DNA of 47,489 bases from JAGWBG01 sp034421095 (GCA_034421095.1 DAOUKR010000005.1:1-47489), one strand, 5' to 3'; shown: positions 16,135 to 24,434, counted from the first letter of the stretch. The notes: a model not told the origin generated them from the letters alone. Numbers and translations are program-made.

Positions 16135-17898
16135 ATGCTTACCCCCCGCTCCAATCAAGGCAGGATCTTCCGCATTGCCCTGGCCCAGATTAACCCCACG
16201 GTGGGCGACCTGGACGGGAACACCCGCAAGATAATCGGCCTTACAGAGGAGGCCCGGTTTCTGGGTGCGGACCTGGTGGCTTTCCCCGAGATGGCCATTC
16301 CGGGCTATCCGGCGGAGGACCTCTTGTTCAAGCCTTCCTTCATAAAGGACAACATAGAGGCCCTGCATAGGGTAGTGGCGGCATCGGGAGATATTGCCGT
16401 GGTGGTGGGTTTCGTGGACGCTGACTCCGATATATACAATGCCGCCGCCGTGGCCTACCGGGGAGAGCTTGCGGGGGTGTACCACAAGATATACCTCCCG
16501 ACCTATGGAGTCTTTGACGAGGACCGCTATTTCAAGCGGGGAAATCTCTGCCCAGTGTACACTATCAACGGGGTGGTCGTGGGAGTCAATATATGTGAGG
16601 ACATCTGGTATCCCGCCGGGCCTATCGCCGTCCAGCACGACGCCGGCGCTGAGGTAGTCGTCAACATCAACGCCTCACCATATCACGCGGGAAAGCGTTC
16701 CCACAGGGAGAGGATGATTGCTACCAGGGCCGCCGACAATGGACTGTACGTGGCTTACCTGAACACTGTGGGCGGACAGGACGAGTTGGTCTTCGACGGC
16801 GGCAGCCTGATTGTTGATCAAAGTGGCGAACTGGTAGCCAGGGGGAGGGACTTTCAGGAGGACCTCCTAGTGGCCGACCTGGACATAGAGGCGGTGTTTC
16901 GCTCCCGCCTCCGCGACCCCAGGCCGCGCAAGGAGAAACCGGACGTATTGAGGGAGGTGGGCCCTCCCGAGGTAATCCCCGTGTACCAACACCGACCCGT
17001 AGAGAGACCCGGCCTGCCACCCAGGGACGAGGTACACCCCCCCGACCCCGTGGGCGAGGTCTACGGCGCTCTGGTACTGGGAACCGGTGACTACGTGCGG
17101 AAGGCCGGGTTCAAGAAGGTGATTGTCGGACTTTCGGGAGGCATAGACTCATCCCTCACTGCGTGTGTGGCGGTGGATGCCCTGGGCAAGGAGAATGTGC
17201 TGGGGATAGCCATGCCCTCCCGGTACTCCAGCGAGGGAAGCGTCGCGGACACCCGGGTCCTGGCAGAAAACCTGGGTATTGACCTGTGGGTAGTGCCCAT
17301 AGAGCCGGCCCACGTAGCGTTCCTGGATATGCTGGAGCCCCACTTCCAGGGTACTGAACCCAACATCGCCGAGGAGAACGTTCAAGCCCGCATCCGGGGC
17401 AACGTAATTATGTCCATATCCAACAAGTTCGGCTGGCTTGTGCTCACCACCGGCAACAAGAGTGAGGTGGCTATGGGATATGCCACTCTCTACGGGGACA
17501 TGGCCGGAGGTTTCGCGGTAATCAAGGACGTGCCCAAGACCCTGGTATACGAACTCGCTCGGTGGCGCAACGAGCACGGTCAGCCCCGAAACGTGATTCC
17601 CCAAGCGATTCTCGATAAGCCGCCCAGCGCCGAGCTCAAGCCGAATCAGATGGACCAGGATACCCTACCCCCTTACGATGTCCTGGACCGAATCATCAAG
17701 GCCTACGTGGAAGAGGACCGCAGCTTCCATGAGATTGTGGCATTGGGCCTTGACCCCCAAGAGGTCAAGCAGGTTATCGCCGCAGTGGACAGGAACGAGT
17801 ACAAGCGGAGGCAGGCCGCACCAGGCATCAAGATAACCCCTCGCGCCTTCGGCAAAGACAGGCGCTTGCCAATCGTCAACCGGTACAGGCAGTTCTAG
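16135..17898 (+). CDS. nadE: Glutamine-dependent NAD+ synthetase
   Basis: This two-domain enzyme makes NAD+ from deamido-NAD+, ATP and glutamine. The N-terminal nitrilase-like domain has the Glu-Lys-Cys triad in FPEMAIPGYPAEDL, YHKIYLPTYGVFDE and VNICEDIWYP. The C-terminal synthetase domain has the P-loop LSGGIDSSLTA (about residue 330) and TTGNKSEVAMGYATLYGDMAGG. I start at ATG 16135 (MLTPRSNQG) because AGGTAG lies upstream, a promoter lies 30 nt before it, and the preceding 57 codons are repeat sequence. That gives 587 residues, normal for this form. Its stop overlaps the stop of the convergent RidA-like gene by 4 nt. Confidence 0.96.
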   Translation: MLTPRSNQGRIFRIALAQINPTVGDLDGNTRKIIGLTEEARFLGADLVAFPEMAIPGYPAEDLLFKPSFIKDNIEALHRVVAASGDIAVVVGFVDADSDIYNAAAVAYRGELAGVYHKIYLPTYGVFDEDRYFKRGNLCPVYTINGVVVGVNICEDIWYPAGPIAVQHDAGAEVVVNINASPYHAGKRSHRERMIATRAADNGLYVAYLNTVGGQDELVFDGGSLIVDQSGELVARGRDFQEDLLVADLDIEAVFRSRLRDPRPRKEKPDVLREVGPPEVIPVYQHRPVERPGLPPRDEVHPPDPVGEVYGALVLGTGDYVRKAGFKKVIVGLSGGIDSSLTACVAVDALGKENVLGIAMPSRYSSEGSVADTRVLAENLGIDLWVVPIEPAHVAFLDMLEPHFQGTEPNIAEENVQARIRGNVIMSISNKFGWLVLTTGNKSEVAMGYATLYGDMAGGFAVIKDVPKTLVYELARWRNEHGQPRNVIPQAILDKPPSAELKPNQMDQDTLPPYDVLDRIIKAYVEEDRSFHEIVALGLDPQEVKQVIAAVDRNEYKRRQAAPGIKITPRAFGKDRRLPIVNRYRQF

Positions 17899-18359
17899 TC
17901 ATCCACCTCAAGAATCATCTCTATCTCGATGCAGTTGCTACTGGGCAGCCCGCCCATGCCTACGGCGGACCGGGCGTGTCGTCCCCGCTCACCGTAGAGG
18001 TTTACAAGTAGGTCCGAGGCGCCGTTGGCGACCCTCGGCTGGTCGCCAAAGTCGGGGGCCGAGTTGACCATGCACAGGAGCTTGACCACCCGCTTCACTT
18101 TGTCCAGATCGCCTAAATGCTCCCTGGCACTGGCAAGGCAGTTAAGCATAGCCCGCTGGGCCGACTCATACCCCTGCTCAATGGTAACGTCCTGTCCCAG
18201 CTTGCCTGGGTTGAGAAAGCTGCCGTCGGGCATACGTGGCACGTGTCCGGCGACGAACAGCAGGCTGCCGGTGCGGACTGCCGACACAAAGTTAGCTATA
18301 GGGGGCGTAACGGCGGGCAACTCCAGGCCCATCTCCGCCAGCTTTCTCTCTATTTCCAT
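17895..18359 (-). CDS. RidA/YjgF-family protein lacking the catalytic Arg
   Basis: This is a 154-residue member of the Rid superfamily, whose active members hydrolyse reactive enamine/imine intermediates. Recognisable segments are LPAVTPPIANFVSAVRTGSL, LFVAGHVPR, and the C-terminal PSSNCIEIEMILEV strand. The Arg that binds the substrate carboxylate in RidA (in a xRLP segment) is Gly here (MGGLP), as in Rid groups without deaminase activity. I start at ATG 18359: GGAGGG lies 6 nt upstream. The open frame runs up to 18428 but without support. It is tail-to-tail with nadE (4-nt overlap) and 87 nt downstream of the HEPN-like triplet on the same strand. Confidence 0.88.
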   Translation of the reverse strand: MEIERKLAEMGLELPAVTPPIANFVSAVRTGSLLFVAGHVPRMPDGSFLNPGKLGQDVTIEQGYESAQRAMLNCLASAREHLGDLDKVKRVVKLLCMVNSAPDFGDQPRVANGASDLLVNLYGERGRHARSAVGMGGLPSSNCIEIEMILEVDD

Positions 18360-18446
18360 GTCCATCCCTCCAAAAAGGCGCTTCAGCCATTGTAACCGAA
18401 GGGCATTACATTGCAAGCTGTCCCTCAATTTGCTATGGGCGGACTC

Positions 18447-18827
18447 TCAGGCTGCCAGGGCTTCGGCGTCCACGATGTAGTCTACGGTCTGGCGGATGCG
18501 GCGCTCCGTCTCGTCTATTGGTTCGCATAAGCCCAAGTAGAAGCAGTCGCCATGCAAAGCACCCATCCTGGAGTAATAGCGGCCTACCAGACTTCTCACA
18601 CGCTGGTCTTGAGAGGCCAGTATATTAAGCATTCGAGAAGTTGCAGGTGTCCTCTCAGGTTCTTCTCCTGACCTGGCCAGAATCAGGGCATCGGTCGCCC
18701 GCTTGGTGGCGCACCACGCCTTTTCCGCAGCGTCACGGATGTCGCCCTGCTCCAGCCTCGCGAGCGCGTCATCCTGAAGCGCCCTGGCGTCGGCGAAAAT
18801 CTCTTTTACCCGGTCGGTGGCTACCAC
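18447..18827 (-). CDS. HEPN-like protein, tandem copy 3 (last in operon)
   Basis: This 126-residue, mostly helical protein is one of three tandem paralogues. The segment DIRDAAEKAWCATKRATDAL (about 29-48) resembles PaREP1/HEPN-type helices. R87-MGAL-H92 is an R-x4-H motif like that of HEPN ribonucleases, and two Cys follow (95 and 101). The GTG start (MVATDRVKEIFADARAL) has AGGAGGT upstream. It is the most diverged of the three (acidic EPIDETERR near the end, last residues ALAA). No nucleotidyltransferase antitoxin gene is adjacent. Function unknown. An RNase or toxin role is only an inference from the motif. Confidence 0.75.
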   Translation of the reverse strand: MVATDRVKEIFADARALQDDALARLEQGDIRDAAEKAWCATKRATDALILARSGEEPERTPATSRMLNILASQDQRVRSLVGRYYSRMGALHGDCFYLGLCEPIDETERRIRQTVDYIVDAEALAA

Positions 18828-18852
18828 GTGTCTGACCTCCTGTGCAGGTCTT

Positions 18853-19233
18853 TCAGGCCAACTCCGCCAGGGCTTCGGCGTCCACGATGTAGTCTATGGT
18901 CTGTCGGATGCGGCGCTCCGTCTCTTCATTGCAGACACCGTCGTAAAAGCAGGAACCGTGCAGTTGGCTAATACGGCTGTAATAGCGTCCCACCAGAGGC
19001 TTGATGCTGTTGTCCCGACTGGCGAGGGCGTCCAAGCCATTCGAGGTTCGCGCGGTGGTTGGGGGATCTTCTCCTGTCCGCGCCAGGATCAGGGCATCGG
19101 TCGCGCGCTTGGTTGCGCCCCAAGCCTTTTCCGCCGCATTCCGAATCTTGCCCTCGGCCAGCATCTCCAGAGCGTCATCCTGAAGCGTCCTGGAGTCGGC
19201 GAAAATCTCTTTTACCCGGTCGGTGGCTACCAC
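18853..19233 (-). CDS. HEPN-like protein, tandem copy 2
   Basis: This copy has the same 126-residue length and the same layout as its neighbours: MVATDRVKEIFADSR at the N-terminus, IRNAAEKAWGATKRATDAL, a variable central linker (GEDPPTTARTSNGLDAL), R87-ISQL-H92, the Cys pair in HGSCFYDGVC, and the conserved tail ERRIRQTIDYIVDAEALAELA. The GTG start has AGGAGGT 7 nt upstream. The 25-nt spacer before the next gene, together with the flanking coding ends (about 94 nt in all), is identical to the spacer on its other side, showing recent duplication or gene conversion. Confidence 0.75.
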   Translation of the reverse strand: MVATDRVKEIFADSRTLQDDALEMLAEGKIRNAAEKAWGATKRATDALILARTGEDPPTTARTSNGLDALASRDNSIKPLVGRYYSRISQLHGSCFYDGVCNEETERRIRQTIDYIVDAEALAELA

Positions 19234-19258
19234 GTGTCTGACCTCCTGTGCAGGTCTT

Positions 19259-19639
19259 TCAGGCCAACTCCGCCAGGGCTTCGGCGTCTACGATGTAGTC
19301 TATGGTCTGTCGGATGCGGCGCTCCGTGTCGGGGTTGCACATACCGTTATAGAAGCAGGAGCCATGCAGGTAGCTGATGCGGGTAAAGTAGCGTCCGACC
19401 AGAGTCTCGAAAGCGTCGGACTCCCTTGCCAGGGTTAGCAGCGCTTCGGTGGTCATCGTGGTGGTTGGGGGTTCTTCTCCCGTCCGAGCCAGAATCAGGG
19501 CATCGGTCGCCCGCTTGGCTGCGCCCCAAGACTTTTCCGCCGCATTGCGAATCTTGCCCTGGACCAACATCTCCAGAGCGTCATCTTGAAGCGCCCTGGC
19601 GTCGGCGAAAATCTCTTTTACCCGGTCGGTTGCTACCAC
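19259..19639 (-). CDS. HEPN-like protein, tandem copy 1 (first in operon)
   Basis: This is the first of the three tandem paralogues. I start at GTG 19639 (VVATDRVKEIFADARAL), because that gives the same 126 residues as the other copies and GGAGGT lies about 7 nt upstream. The frame continues to 19738 but that part is not conserved in the other copies. R87-ISYL-H92 and the HGSCFYNGMC cysteine pair are kept. The linker (GEEPPTTTMTTEALLTL) and the region before R87 vary most between copies, while the N- and C-terminal helices are nearly constant. The promoter must lie between here and recA, in a divergent 209-nt gap. Confidence 0.75.
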   Translation of the reverse strand: MVATDRVKEIFADARALQDDALEMLVQGKIRNAAEKSWGAAKRATDALILARTGEEPPTTTMTTEALLTLARESDAFETLVGRYFTRISYLHGSCFYNGMCNPDTERRIRQTIDYIVDAEALAELA

Positions 19640-19788
19640 ATCACGACCTCCATCATCTCCCTCTACTCTAGCACGCCCCCACCGTTGGGTAAAGCCAGGT
19701 TGGCCCCCAACCTGACCGAGGCTTTGCTCACGTGACAAACGTTGGAGTCCCAGGCTTTGAAAAGGCCCTGATGAGTGACCCTGGCTCC

Positions 19789-19817
19789 TTGTTCCCCCAG
19801 CGCGTCTGTGCTAATAT
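19789..19817 (+). promoter_or_regulatory. recA promoter
   Basis: TTGTTC (19789-19794) and TAATAT (19812-19817) are separated by 17 nt, with TG at 19809-19810 making an extended -10. The start site would be near 19824, about 25 nt before the recA ATG. I see no dyad resembling a known LexA box over the promoter. Confidence 0.65.
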
Positions 19818-19848
19818 GCCGTTAAGAGAGATGCGTGGTGGAGGAATG

Positions 19849-20928
19849 ATGGTTACGGAGAAAGTTACCGAAAAAGAGAAGTCCCTTGACATAGCGATCT
19901 CGCAGATCGAGCGGCAATATGGCAAAGGCTCTATCATGCGTCTGGGGGAGGTAAGCCAGAAGCTAACAACCGAGGTAGTGGCTACCGGTTCCCTCTCCCT
20001 CGACATAGCCCTCGGCGTTGGTGGAATTCCCAAGGGAAGGATTACCGAGATATACGGCGCCGAATCGGCGGGCAAGTCTACCCTTGCCCTCCATATTATG
20101 GCAGAAACCCAAAAAGCCGGAGGCACCGCAGCCTACGTTGACGTGGAACACGCCCTCGATCCTTCCTATGCCGCCAGCTGTGGCGTGCGCCTGGAAGACC
20201 TCCTTGTGTCCCAGCCCGACGACGCCGAGCAGGCCCTCGAGATAACAGAGTACCTGGTACGCAGCGGCGCCGTGGACACGGTCATAATAGACAGTGTGGC
20301 CGCCCTGGTCCCCAAGTCGGAGTTGGAGGGCGACATGGGAGATTCCCACGTGGGTCTACAAGCAAGGCTCATGTCCCAGGCCCTTCGGAAGCTGACCGCA
20401 GCCATCCACCACTCGCGGACGGCGGTAGTATTCATTAACCAGCTCCGTGAGAAGGTGGGGGTGGTATACGGTAGCCCGGAGGTTACTCCGGGGGGGCGTG
20501 CCCTGAAGTTTTACAGTTCCGTACGCATAGACCTCCGTCGCGTTGACTCTATAAAGCAAGGCTCAGACATCATGGGCAATCGGGTCAGGGCCAAGATAGT
20601 GAAGAACAAGGTGGCCCCTCCTTTCCGAACAGCCGAGTTCGACATCATGTTCAATCAGGGCATAAACAAGATGGGGGACCTCCTGGACTTGGGCGTGGCC
20701 CAGGATATTGTCAAGAAGTCCGGTGCTTTCTACTCTCACGGCGAGACTCGCCTGGGTCAGGGGCGGGAGAATGCCAAAGAGTTCCTGGCCCAACACCCGG
20801 ACCTGGCCCAATATATCGAGTCCCGAGTCCGCGGGACGGGTGACACCTCGCCGATATTCGTGCAACCCGCCTCCGACAACGTCAACGAAAGCGCTGGCAA
20901 TGGGCTGGGTGGAGACAAGGACCTCTAG
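19849..20928 (+). CDS. recA: RecA recombinase
   Basis: RecA is the DNA-dependent ATPase that forms filaments on single-stranded DNA for homologous recombination and SOS induction. Hallmarks are the N-terminal LDIAISQIERQYGKGSIMRLG, Walker A GAESAGKST (about residues 72-80), VDVEHALDPSYA, Walker B VDTVIIDSVAALVPKSELEG, and INQLREKVGVVYGSPEVTPGGRALKFYSS. Walker A reads GAESAGKST where most bacteria have GPESSGKTT. The binding residues are kept. The start is ATG 19849 (or the adjacent ATG 19846), just after GGAGG. Length 359. recX follows 9 nt downstream. Confidence 0.98.
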   Translation: MVTEKVTEKEKSLDIAISQIERQYGKGSIMRLGEVSQKLTTEVVATGSLSLDIALGVGGIPKGRITEIYGAESAGKSTLALHIMAETQKAGGTAAYVDVEHALDPSYAASCGVRLEDLLVSQPDDAEQALEITEYLVRSGAVDTVIIDSVAALVPKSELEGDMGDSHVGLQARLMSQALRKLTAAIHHSRTAVVFINQLREKVGVVYGSPEVTPGGRALKFYSSVRIDLRRVDSIKQGSDIMGNRVRAKIVKNKVAPPFRTAEFDIMFNQGINKMGDLLDLGVAQDIVKKSGAFYSHGETRLGQGRENAKEFLAQHPDLAQYIESRVRGTGDTSPIFVQPASDNVNESAGNGLGGDKDL

Positions 20929-20937
20929 GCACATCTG

Positions 20938-21480
20938 ATGGACGATGCGTTAGACGCCGCTTTGAGGTTCCTCTCTTACAGGCCGCGGAGCGAGGCTGAG
21001 GTGAGGCGTCGGCTCGCCCGGCGATTTCCCGGTCCATCTGTGGACAACGCCATCGTCACCTTGAGAGAGCAGGGACTCCTCGATGACGCGGCCTTCGCCC
21101 AATTCTGGCGTCAGAATCGAGAGCGGAGCCGCCCCAAAGGGGCCTCAGCAATGAAATGGGAGCTTCTCCGCATGGGGGTGTCAAGGGAGGTGGCCGATGA
21201 TGCCCTCGAGGGCCTGGATGAGGACGAGAACGCCTACCGGGCCGCCAGGGGAATGTCTCGCAGGCTCGCCGAGGCGAGCCGCAGACTGGGCCAGTCGGAC
21301 TACGATGCCTTCCGGAAGAAGCTGGTCCCATACCTTCGCCGGCGTGGGTTCGGGCTAGAGGCCACAAAAGGGGCCGTCTCGCGGCTGTGGAGCGAGCTAT
21401 CGGACACGGCTCACGGCGATATATATGGCGAGGGCCACGGACAGCAGCAAGAAGATGTTAAATCCCCCGGCAATCAATAG
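20938..21480 (+). CDS. recX: RecX regulatory protein
   Basis: RecX binds RecA filaments and inhibits or tunes their activity. The protein has the helical repeat layout of the family: ALRFLSYRPRSEAEVRRRLARRF (about 8-30), EQGLLDDAAFAQFWRQNRERSRPKG (about 44-68), and the C-terminal YDAFRKKLVPYLRRRGFGLEAT repeat. Length 180. The last ~28 residues are low-complexity and rich in Gly and Gln. The final 84 nt overlap the 3' end of the convergent B-box gene, so this tail may have no function of its own. It is co-transcribed with recA. Confidence 0.93.
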   Translation: MDDALDAALRFLSYRPRSEAEVRRRLARRFPGPSVDNAIVTLREQGLLDDAAFAQFWRQNRERSRPKGASAMKWELLRMGVSREVADDALEGLDEDENAYRAARGMSRRLAEASRRLGQSDYDAFRKKLVPYLRRRGFGLEATKGAVSRLWSELSDTAHGDIYGEGHGQQQEDVKSPGNQ

Positions 21481-21900
21481 CATGACGATAGCGGCAAGCG
21501 CCACGCTCCCCCCGGCTGTCACTGCAAGCCCGGTCCCCCGCTTCCGGTTGGAAGCCAGGCTGACGGCCTCTCCCGCGAAGTAGCCTACACCGATGGCTAC
21601 CAGCCAGGGTAAAAAGGGTACGCCCAGCGACAGGAACCAGATAACCCCTCCGACTACACCCACTACTCCACCGGCTAAGGACGCGCGCAGGTAGTAGGAA
21701 GGCTGAACGTCGAAGGTGGGGTGCCTTGTTACTCGCGCGCAGTCGGGGCAGCGAGACCCCACCGGCGTCTGGACCATACACCTAGGGCAAATGTATCTGC
21801 CACACCTGCCACACGCCAAGCCAGTCTCCACTTCCGGGTGGAAGGAGCAACGATAAATCCCGTATTCCTGTGACTCCTGGTGCTCCTGTGACTGCTCCAT
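21397..21900 (-). CDS. B-box zinc-finger membrane protein
   Basis: This 167-residue protein has an N-terminal B-box-like zinc finger (CSFHPEVETGLACGRCGRYICPRCM then GSRCPDC, residues about 18-57) and four hydrophobic segments (about 72-92, 95-112, 122-140 and 144-163). This type often stands beside or fused to rhomboid-like membrane proteins, but no catalytic motif is present here. The C-terminal membrane helix is encoded antisense to recX. ATG 21900 lies 3 nt after the plsY stop, so it ends the rny-ymdB-PHP-plsY run. Function unknown. Confidence 0.8.
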   Translation of the reverse strand: MEQSQEHQESQEYGIYRCSFHPEVETGLACGRCGRYICPRCMVQTPVGSRCPDCARVTRHPTFDVQPSYYLRASLAGGVVGVVGGVIWFLSLGVPFLPWLVAIGVGYFAGEAVSLASNRKRGTGLAVTAGGSVALAAIVMLLIAGGFNIFLLLSVALAIYIAVSRVR

Positions 21901-21903
21901 ATT

Positions 21904-22590
21904 TTAACCCGTACCCTTGTCCATTTCCCTTGAGCCGCGATTGAGCCATTCCTCCCGACGGGAAACGTCCCTATCTCGGAAAAGCCGGTTGAAAAGCACC
22001 TGGCTCCTTGTCAATCCTTCCGGCATGGGGGTCCAGTTGGACGTGATGCGTTTGGCTGATACCAAGACCAGTATCCCCACGCAGAACCATGTAATGGCCG
22101 CAGGGTCGCCAAATAGGAGACTCCACAGTGGCAGAAGGGCCAGGGATATGTAGACCCACACTCCCGAGCTTCTGAAGATGGCCCACCCGGCTATGGCCAC
22201 GGAAGCGAAGGCCAGCAACTCCCAAGGCGCTAGTGCAAAGAGAGCGCCGCTGGCCAGAGCTATCCCCCTGCCGCCGGTGAATCGCAGGAAGGGCGACCAG
22301 TTGTTCCCGGCGATGGCGATGAGAGGTGCGCCCATCAAACCGAAGGATGACCTTTCCATATCCAGGGCGTACATGCCTATCCAAACCGGAGAGCCGCCTT
22401 TGACAAAAATCTCAACGACTCCCAGGGGCAGTGTCCAGGCTTTGCCGACGTTGTAGAAGACGTTGGTCCCTCCGACGTTCCCACTGCCGTACTCCCTTAT
22501 GTCAATTCCTCGCACCAGACGGCCAATGACATACGCCGTGGGGAGTGCTCCGACCAGATAGGCGTATATATAAAGGCCCGCCAACTCCAT
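21904..22590 (-). CDS. plsY: Glycerol-3-phosphate acyltransferase PlsY
   Basis: PlsY is an integral membrane enzyme that moves an acyl group from acyl-phosphate to glycerol-3-phosphate, the first step of phospholipid synthesis. The three conserved loops are visible: IREYGSGNVGGTNVFY (about 32-47), GNNWSPFLRFTGGRGIALA (about 95-113), and the C-terminal SAKRITSN region. About five to six membrane segments are predicted. Motif 1 has GGTN where most PlsY have GATN, and motif 2 has GNNWSPFL where GHxFP is usual, so this is a divergent branch. The soluble tail of ~35 residues is longer than usual. ATG 22590 lies 42 nt after the PHP gene. Confidence 0.88.
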   Translation of the reverse strand: MELAGLYIYAYLVGALPTAYVIGRLVRGIDIREYGSGNVGGTNVFYNVGKAWTLPLGVVEIFVKGGSPVWIGMYALDMERSSFGLMGAPLIAIAGNNWSPFLRFTGGRGIALASGALFALAPWELLAFASVAIAGWAIFRSSGVWVYISLALLPLWSLLFGDPAAITWFCVGILVLVSAKRITSNWTPMPEGLTRSQVLFNRLFRDRDVSRREEWLNRGSREMDKGTG

Positions 22591-22632
22591 AGTCTTCCGT
22601 CCCTCTAATACAAAAACAGGGGCCGGGTTAGC

Positions 22633-23466
22633 TCAGGCCCTCTTCGTAGCCAGCTTTTCCAACTCTTTCACCACTTCCAGGGGAGGCCCCATAGTGCCAG
22701 GTAGGCGTTCACCGGGGTTATCAAGGGCATGGTAGTCGCTCCCGCCGCAGGGCAGCAGTCCATGTCTGGCGGCGGTACTCGCAAGCTCCAGTATTCTTTC
22801 CTCGGAGTATTGGGCGTAGTACACTTCCATCCCCACCAGTCCTGCTGACCTTAGCTCTTCCAGCTTGTCATCCAGGTCGGGCAGCTGAGCAGGGTGGGCC
22901 AGCACGGCGACACCGCCCCAGCTTGATATGGCCTCCACAGCCTCTAAGGGGGTGAGCTTCTCCCGTTCCACGTAGGCGGGGCCGTTTCTGCCGAGGTATT
23001 TCTCAAAAGCCTCGTTGGTCTGGCTCACGTAGCCCTTCTCCATCAGCGCCAGGGCAACATGTGGCCTGCCCACGGACCCATCCCCAGCTATCTCCTGGAC
23101 CCGTTGCCATTCGATGTCCATCCCCAGGGCTCGGAGCTTTTCAACCATTCCCTTGCCACGCTCCAGCCTTCCCTGGCGAAACTTTCGGAGGGTAGCCATC
23201 AACTCCTCATCGTTATGGCGCACAAAATAGGCCAACACGTGGATTTCGTCGCCGGGAATATCGGTGCTGAGCTCAATGCCGGGAATCACGGTGAGATGTG
23301 GGAAAGCCTTCGCCGCTTCCAGGGCCTCGCCCAGCCCCTCGGTGGAATCGTGGTCCGTCACGGAAACGACCTGGAGGCCCTTCCGGGCTACAAGGGCGAT
23401 TAGCTCTCCGGGTGTGAGGCGGCCATCGGAGGCCGTAGTATGGAGATGAAGGTCAACAATAGCCAT
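22633..23466 (-). CDS. PHP-domain phosphoesterase (RNase AM/TrpH-like)
   Basis: This 277-residue metal-dependent phosphoesterase of the PHP family begins VDLHLHTTASDGRLTP (metal-binding HxH). It continues with VSVTDHDST, IPGIELST and IHVLAYF, and has GRPHVALALMEKGYV, AVLAHPAQ and CGGSDYHALDNPGERLPG in the C-terminal half. All expected metal ligands are present. Members remove phosphate from 3',5'-nucleoside bisphosphates or act as 5'-3' exonucleases on short RNA. Its start lies 1 nt beyond the ymdB stop, with AGGATGG inside ymdB, so the two are translationally coupled. This fits a shared role in RNA and nucleotide turnover. Confidence 0.9.
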   Translation of the reverse strand: MAIVDLHLHTTASDGRLTPGELIALVARKGLQVVSVTDHDSTEGLGEALEAAKAFPHLTVIPGIELSTDIPGDEIHVLAYFVRHNDEELMATLRKFRQGRLERGKGMVEKLRALGMDIEWQRVQEIAGDGSVGRPHVALALMEKGYVSQTNEAFEKYLGRNGPAYVEREKLTPLEAVEAISSWGGVAVLAHPAQLPDLDDKLEELRSAGLVGMEVYYAQYSEERILELASTAARHGLLPCGGSDYHALDNPGERLPGTMGPPLEVVKELEKLATKRA

Positions 23467-23467
23467 A

Positions 23468-24241
23468 TCAGTTTACCATCCTGTCTATACGTTGAATATT
23501 GGTAGCCACACCCGTTTCTTCATCGGTCTCCAGAAGGACGGAGTTCAGTATCGCAGGCCCTTTGGGGACCGTAAAACGTTGGGGCATCTGGGTAATGAAC
23601 CCTTCCAGAACTGCCCGTATGTCGCTGCCTATCACCGAGTTATAAGGCCCGGTCATGCCCACGTCGGTGACGTATGCCGTGCCTTCCGGGAGTATTCTGG
23701 CATCGGCGGTAGCCACGTGGGTATGGGTCCCTACTACGGCACTCACCCGCCCATTCAGATACCAGGCCATAGCCTGTTTCTCCGACGTTGCCTCGGCGTG
23801 GAAGTCCACGATTATCACTTTGGGCGGGTTAGTCCCGTTTAACTCCTGGAGGACCTGGTCAACCGTCCTGAAAGGGCAATCCAGAGGGCTCATGAAGACT
23901 CTCCCCATCAGGTTGAGCACCAGGACGTCGCCCAGCCGAATATGTCCCCTTCCCGGCACTCCGGGGGGATAGTTGGCAGGGCGAATAAGGGGCCACTCCT
24001 CGTTTATGTAGGGGACAATCTCCTTGTGCTTCCAGATGTGGTTGCCCGAGGTGATTACGTCCACCTCGCTATTCATGAGCTCCTCTGCGGTGTCGGGAGT
24101 TATGCCGAACCCCCCGGCCATGTTCTCCCCATTGGCAACCACCATGTCTATGCTGAATTCCCTGCGCAGTCCCGGGACCAGGGAGTGGATTGCCTTTCTC
24201 CCTGGCTCCCCTACCACGTCGCCAATCATAAGGATACGCAA
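23468..24241 (-). CDS. ymdB: YmdB-family metallophosphoesterase
   Basis: This 257-residue member of the YmdB/DR1281 family contains cyclic-nucleotide phosphodiesterases needed for biofilm regulation in Bacillus. Motifs are LMIGDVVGEPGRKA, VANGENMAGGFGI, ITSGNHIWKHKE, IVDFHAEATSEKQAMAW, VVGTHTHVATADARILP and YVTDVGMTGPYNSVIG, all at family positions with metal ligands intact. The start is TTG 24241, directly before RILMIGDVVG, with AGGAATGGTGAT upstream. As in Bacillus and many others it follows rny, but here a 474-nt gap with a repeat and a hairpin separates the two. Confidence 0.93.
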   Translation of the reverse strand: MRILMIGDVVGEPGRKAIHSLVPGLRREFSIDMVVANGENMAGGFGITPDTAEELMNSEVDVITSGNHIWKHKEIVPYINEEWPLIRPANYPPGVPGRGHIRLGDVLVLNLMGRVFMSPLDCPFRTVDQVLQELNGTNPPKVIIVDFHAEATSEKQAMAWYLNGRVSAVVGTHTHVATADARILPEGTAYVTDVGMTGPYNSVIGSDIRAVLEGFITQMPQRFTVPKGPAILNSVLLETDEETGVATNIQRIDRMVN

Positions 24242-24434
24242 ATATCACCATTCCTATCTAGCGCAAGGTGCTGCAACTTATCAACATATTGTCTCACGAC
24301 GGGAGCTTCACCTTCAACCCTGCTGCGGAGAAAACCGGGGGTCCAGTGTGCTGAGCGGTGGATTTCCGCTTTCGGAGATCTTTCCGTAATCTGTGACGAA
24401 GCTCAATATTTCTGCCTATGGCGAGCCGAGTCCC

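Noticed and set aside
19640..19788. LexA-type SOS box before recA
   Set aside because: No convincing dyad was found near the promoter. Chloroflexota boxes vary, so this is not proof of absence.
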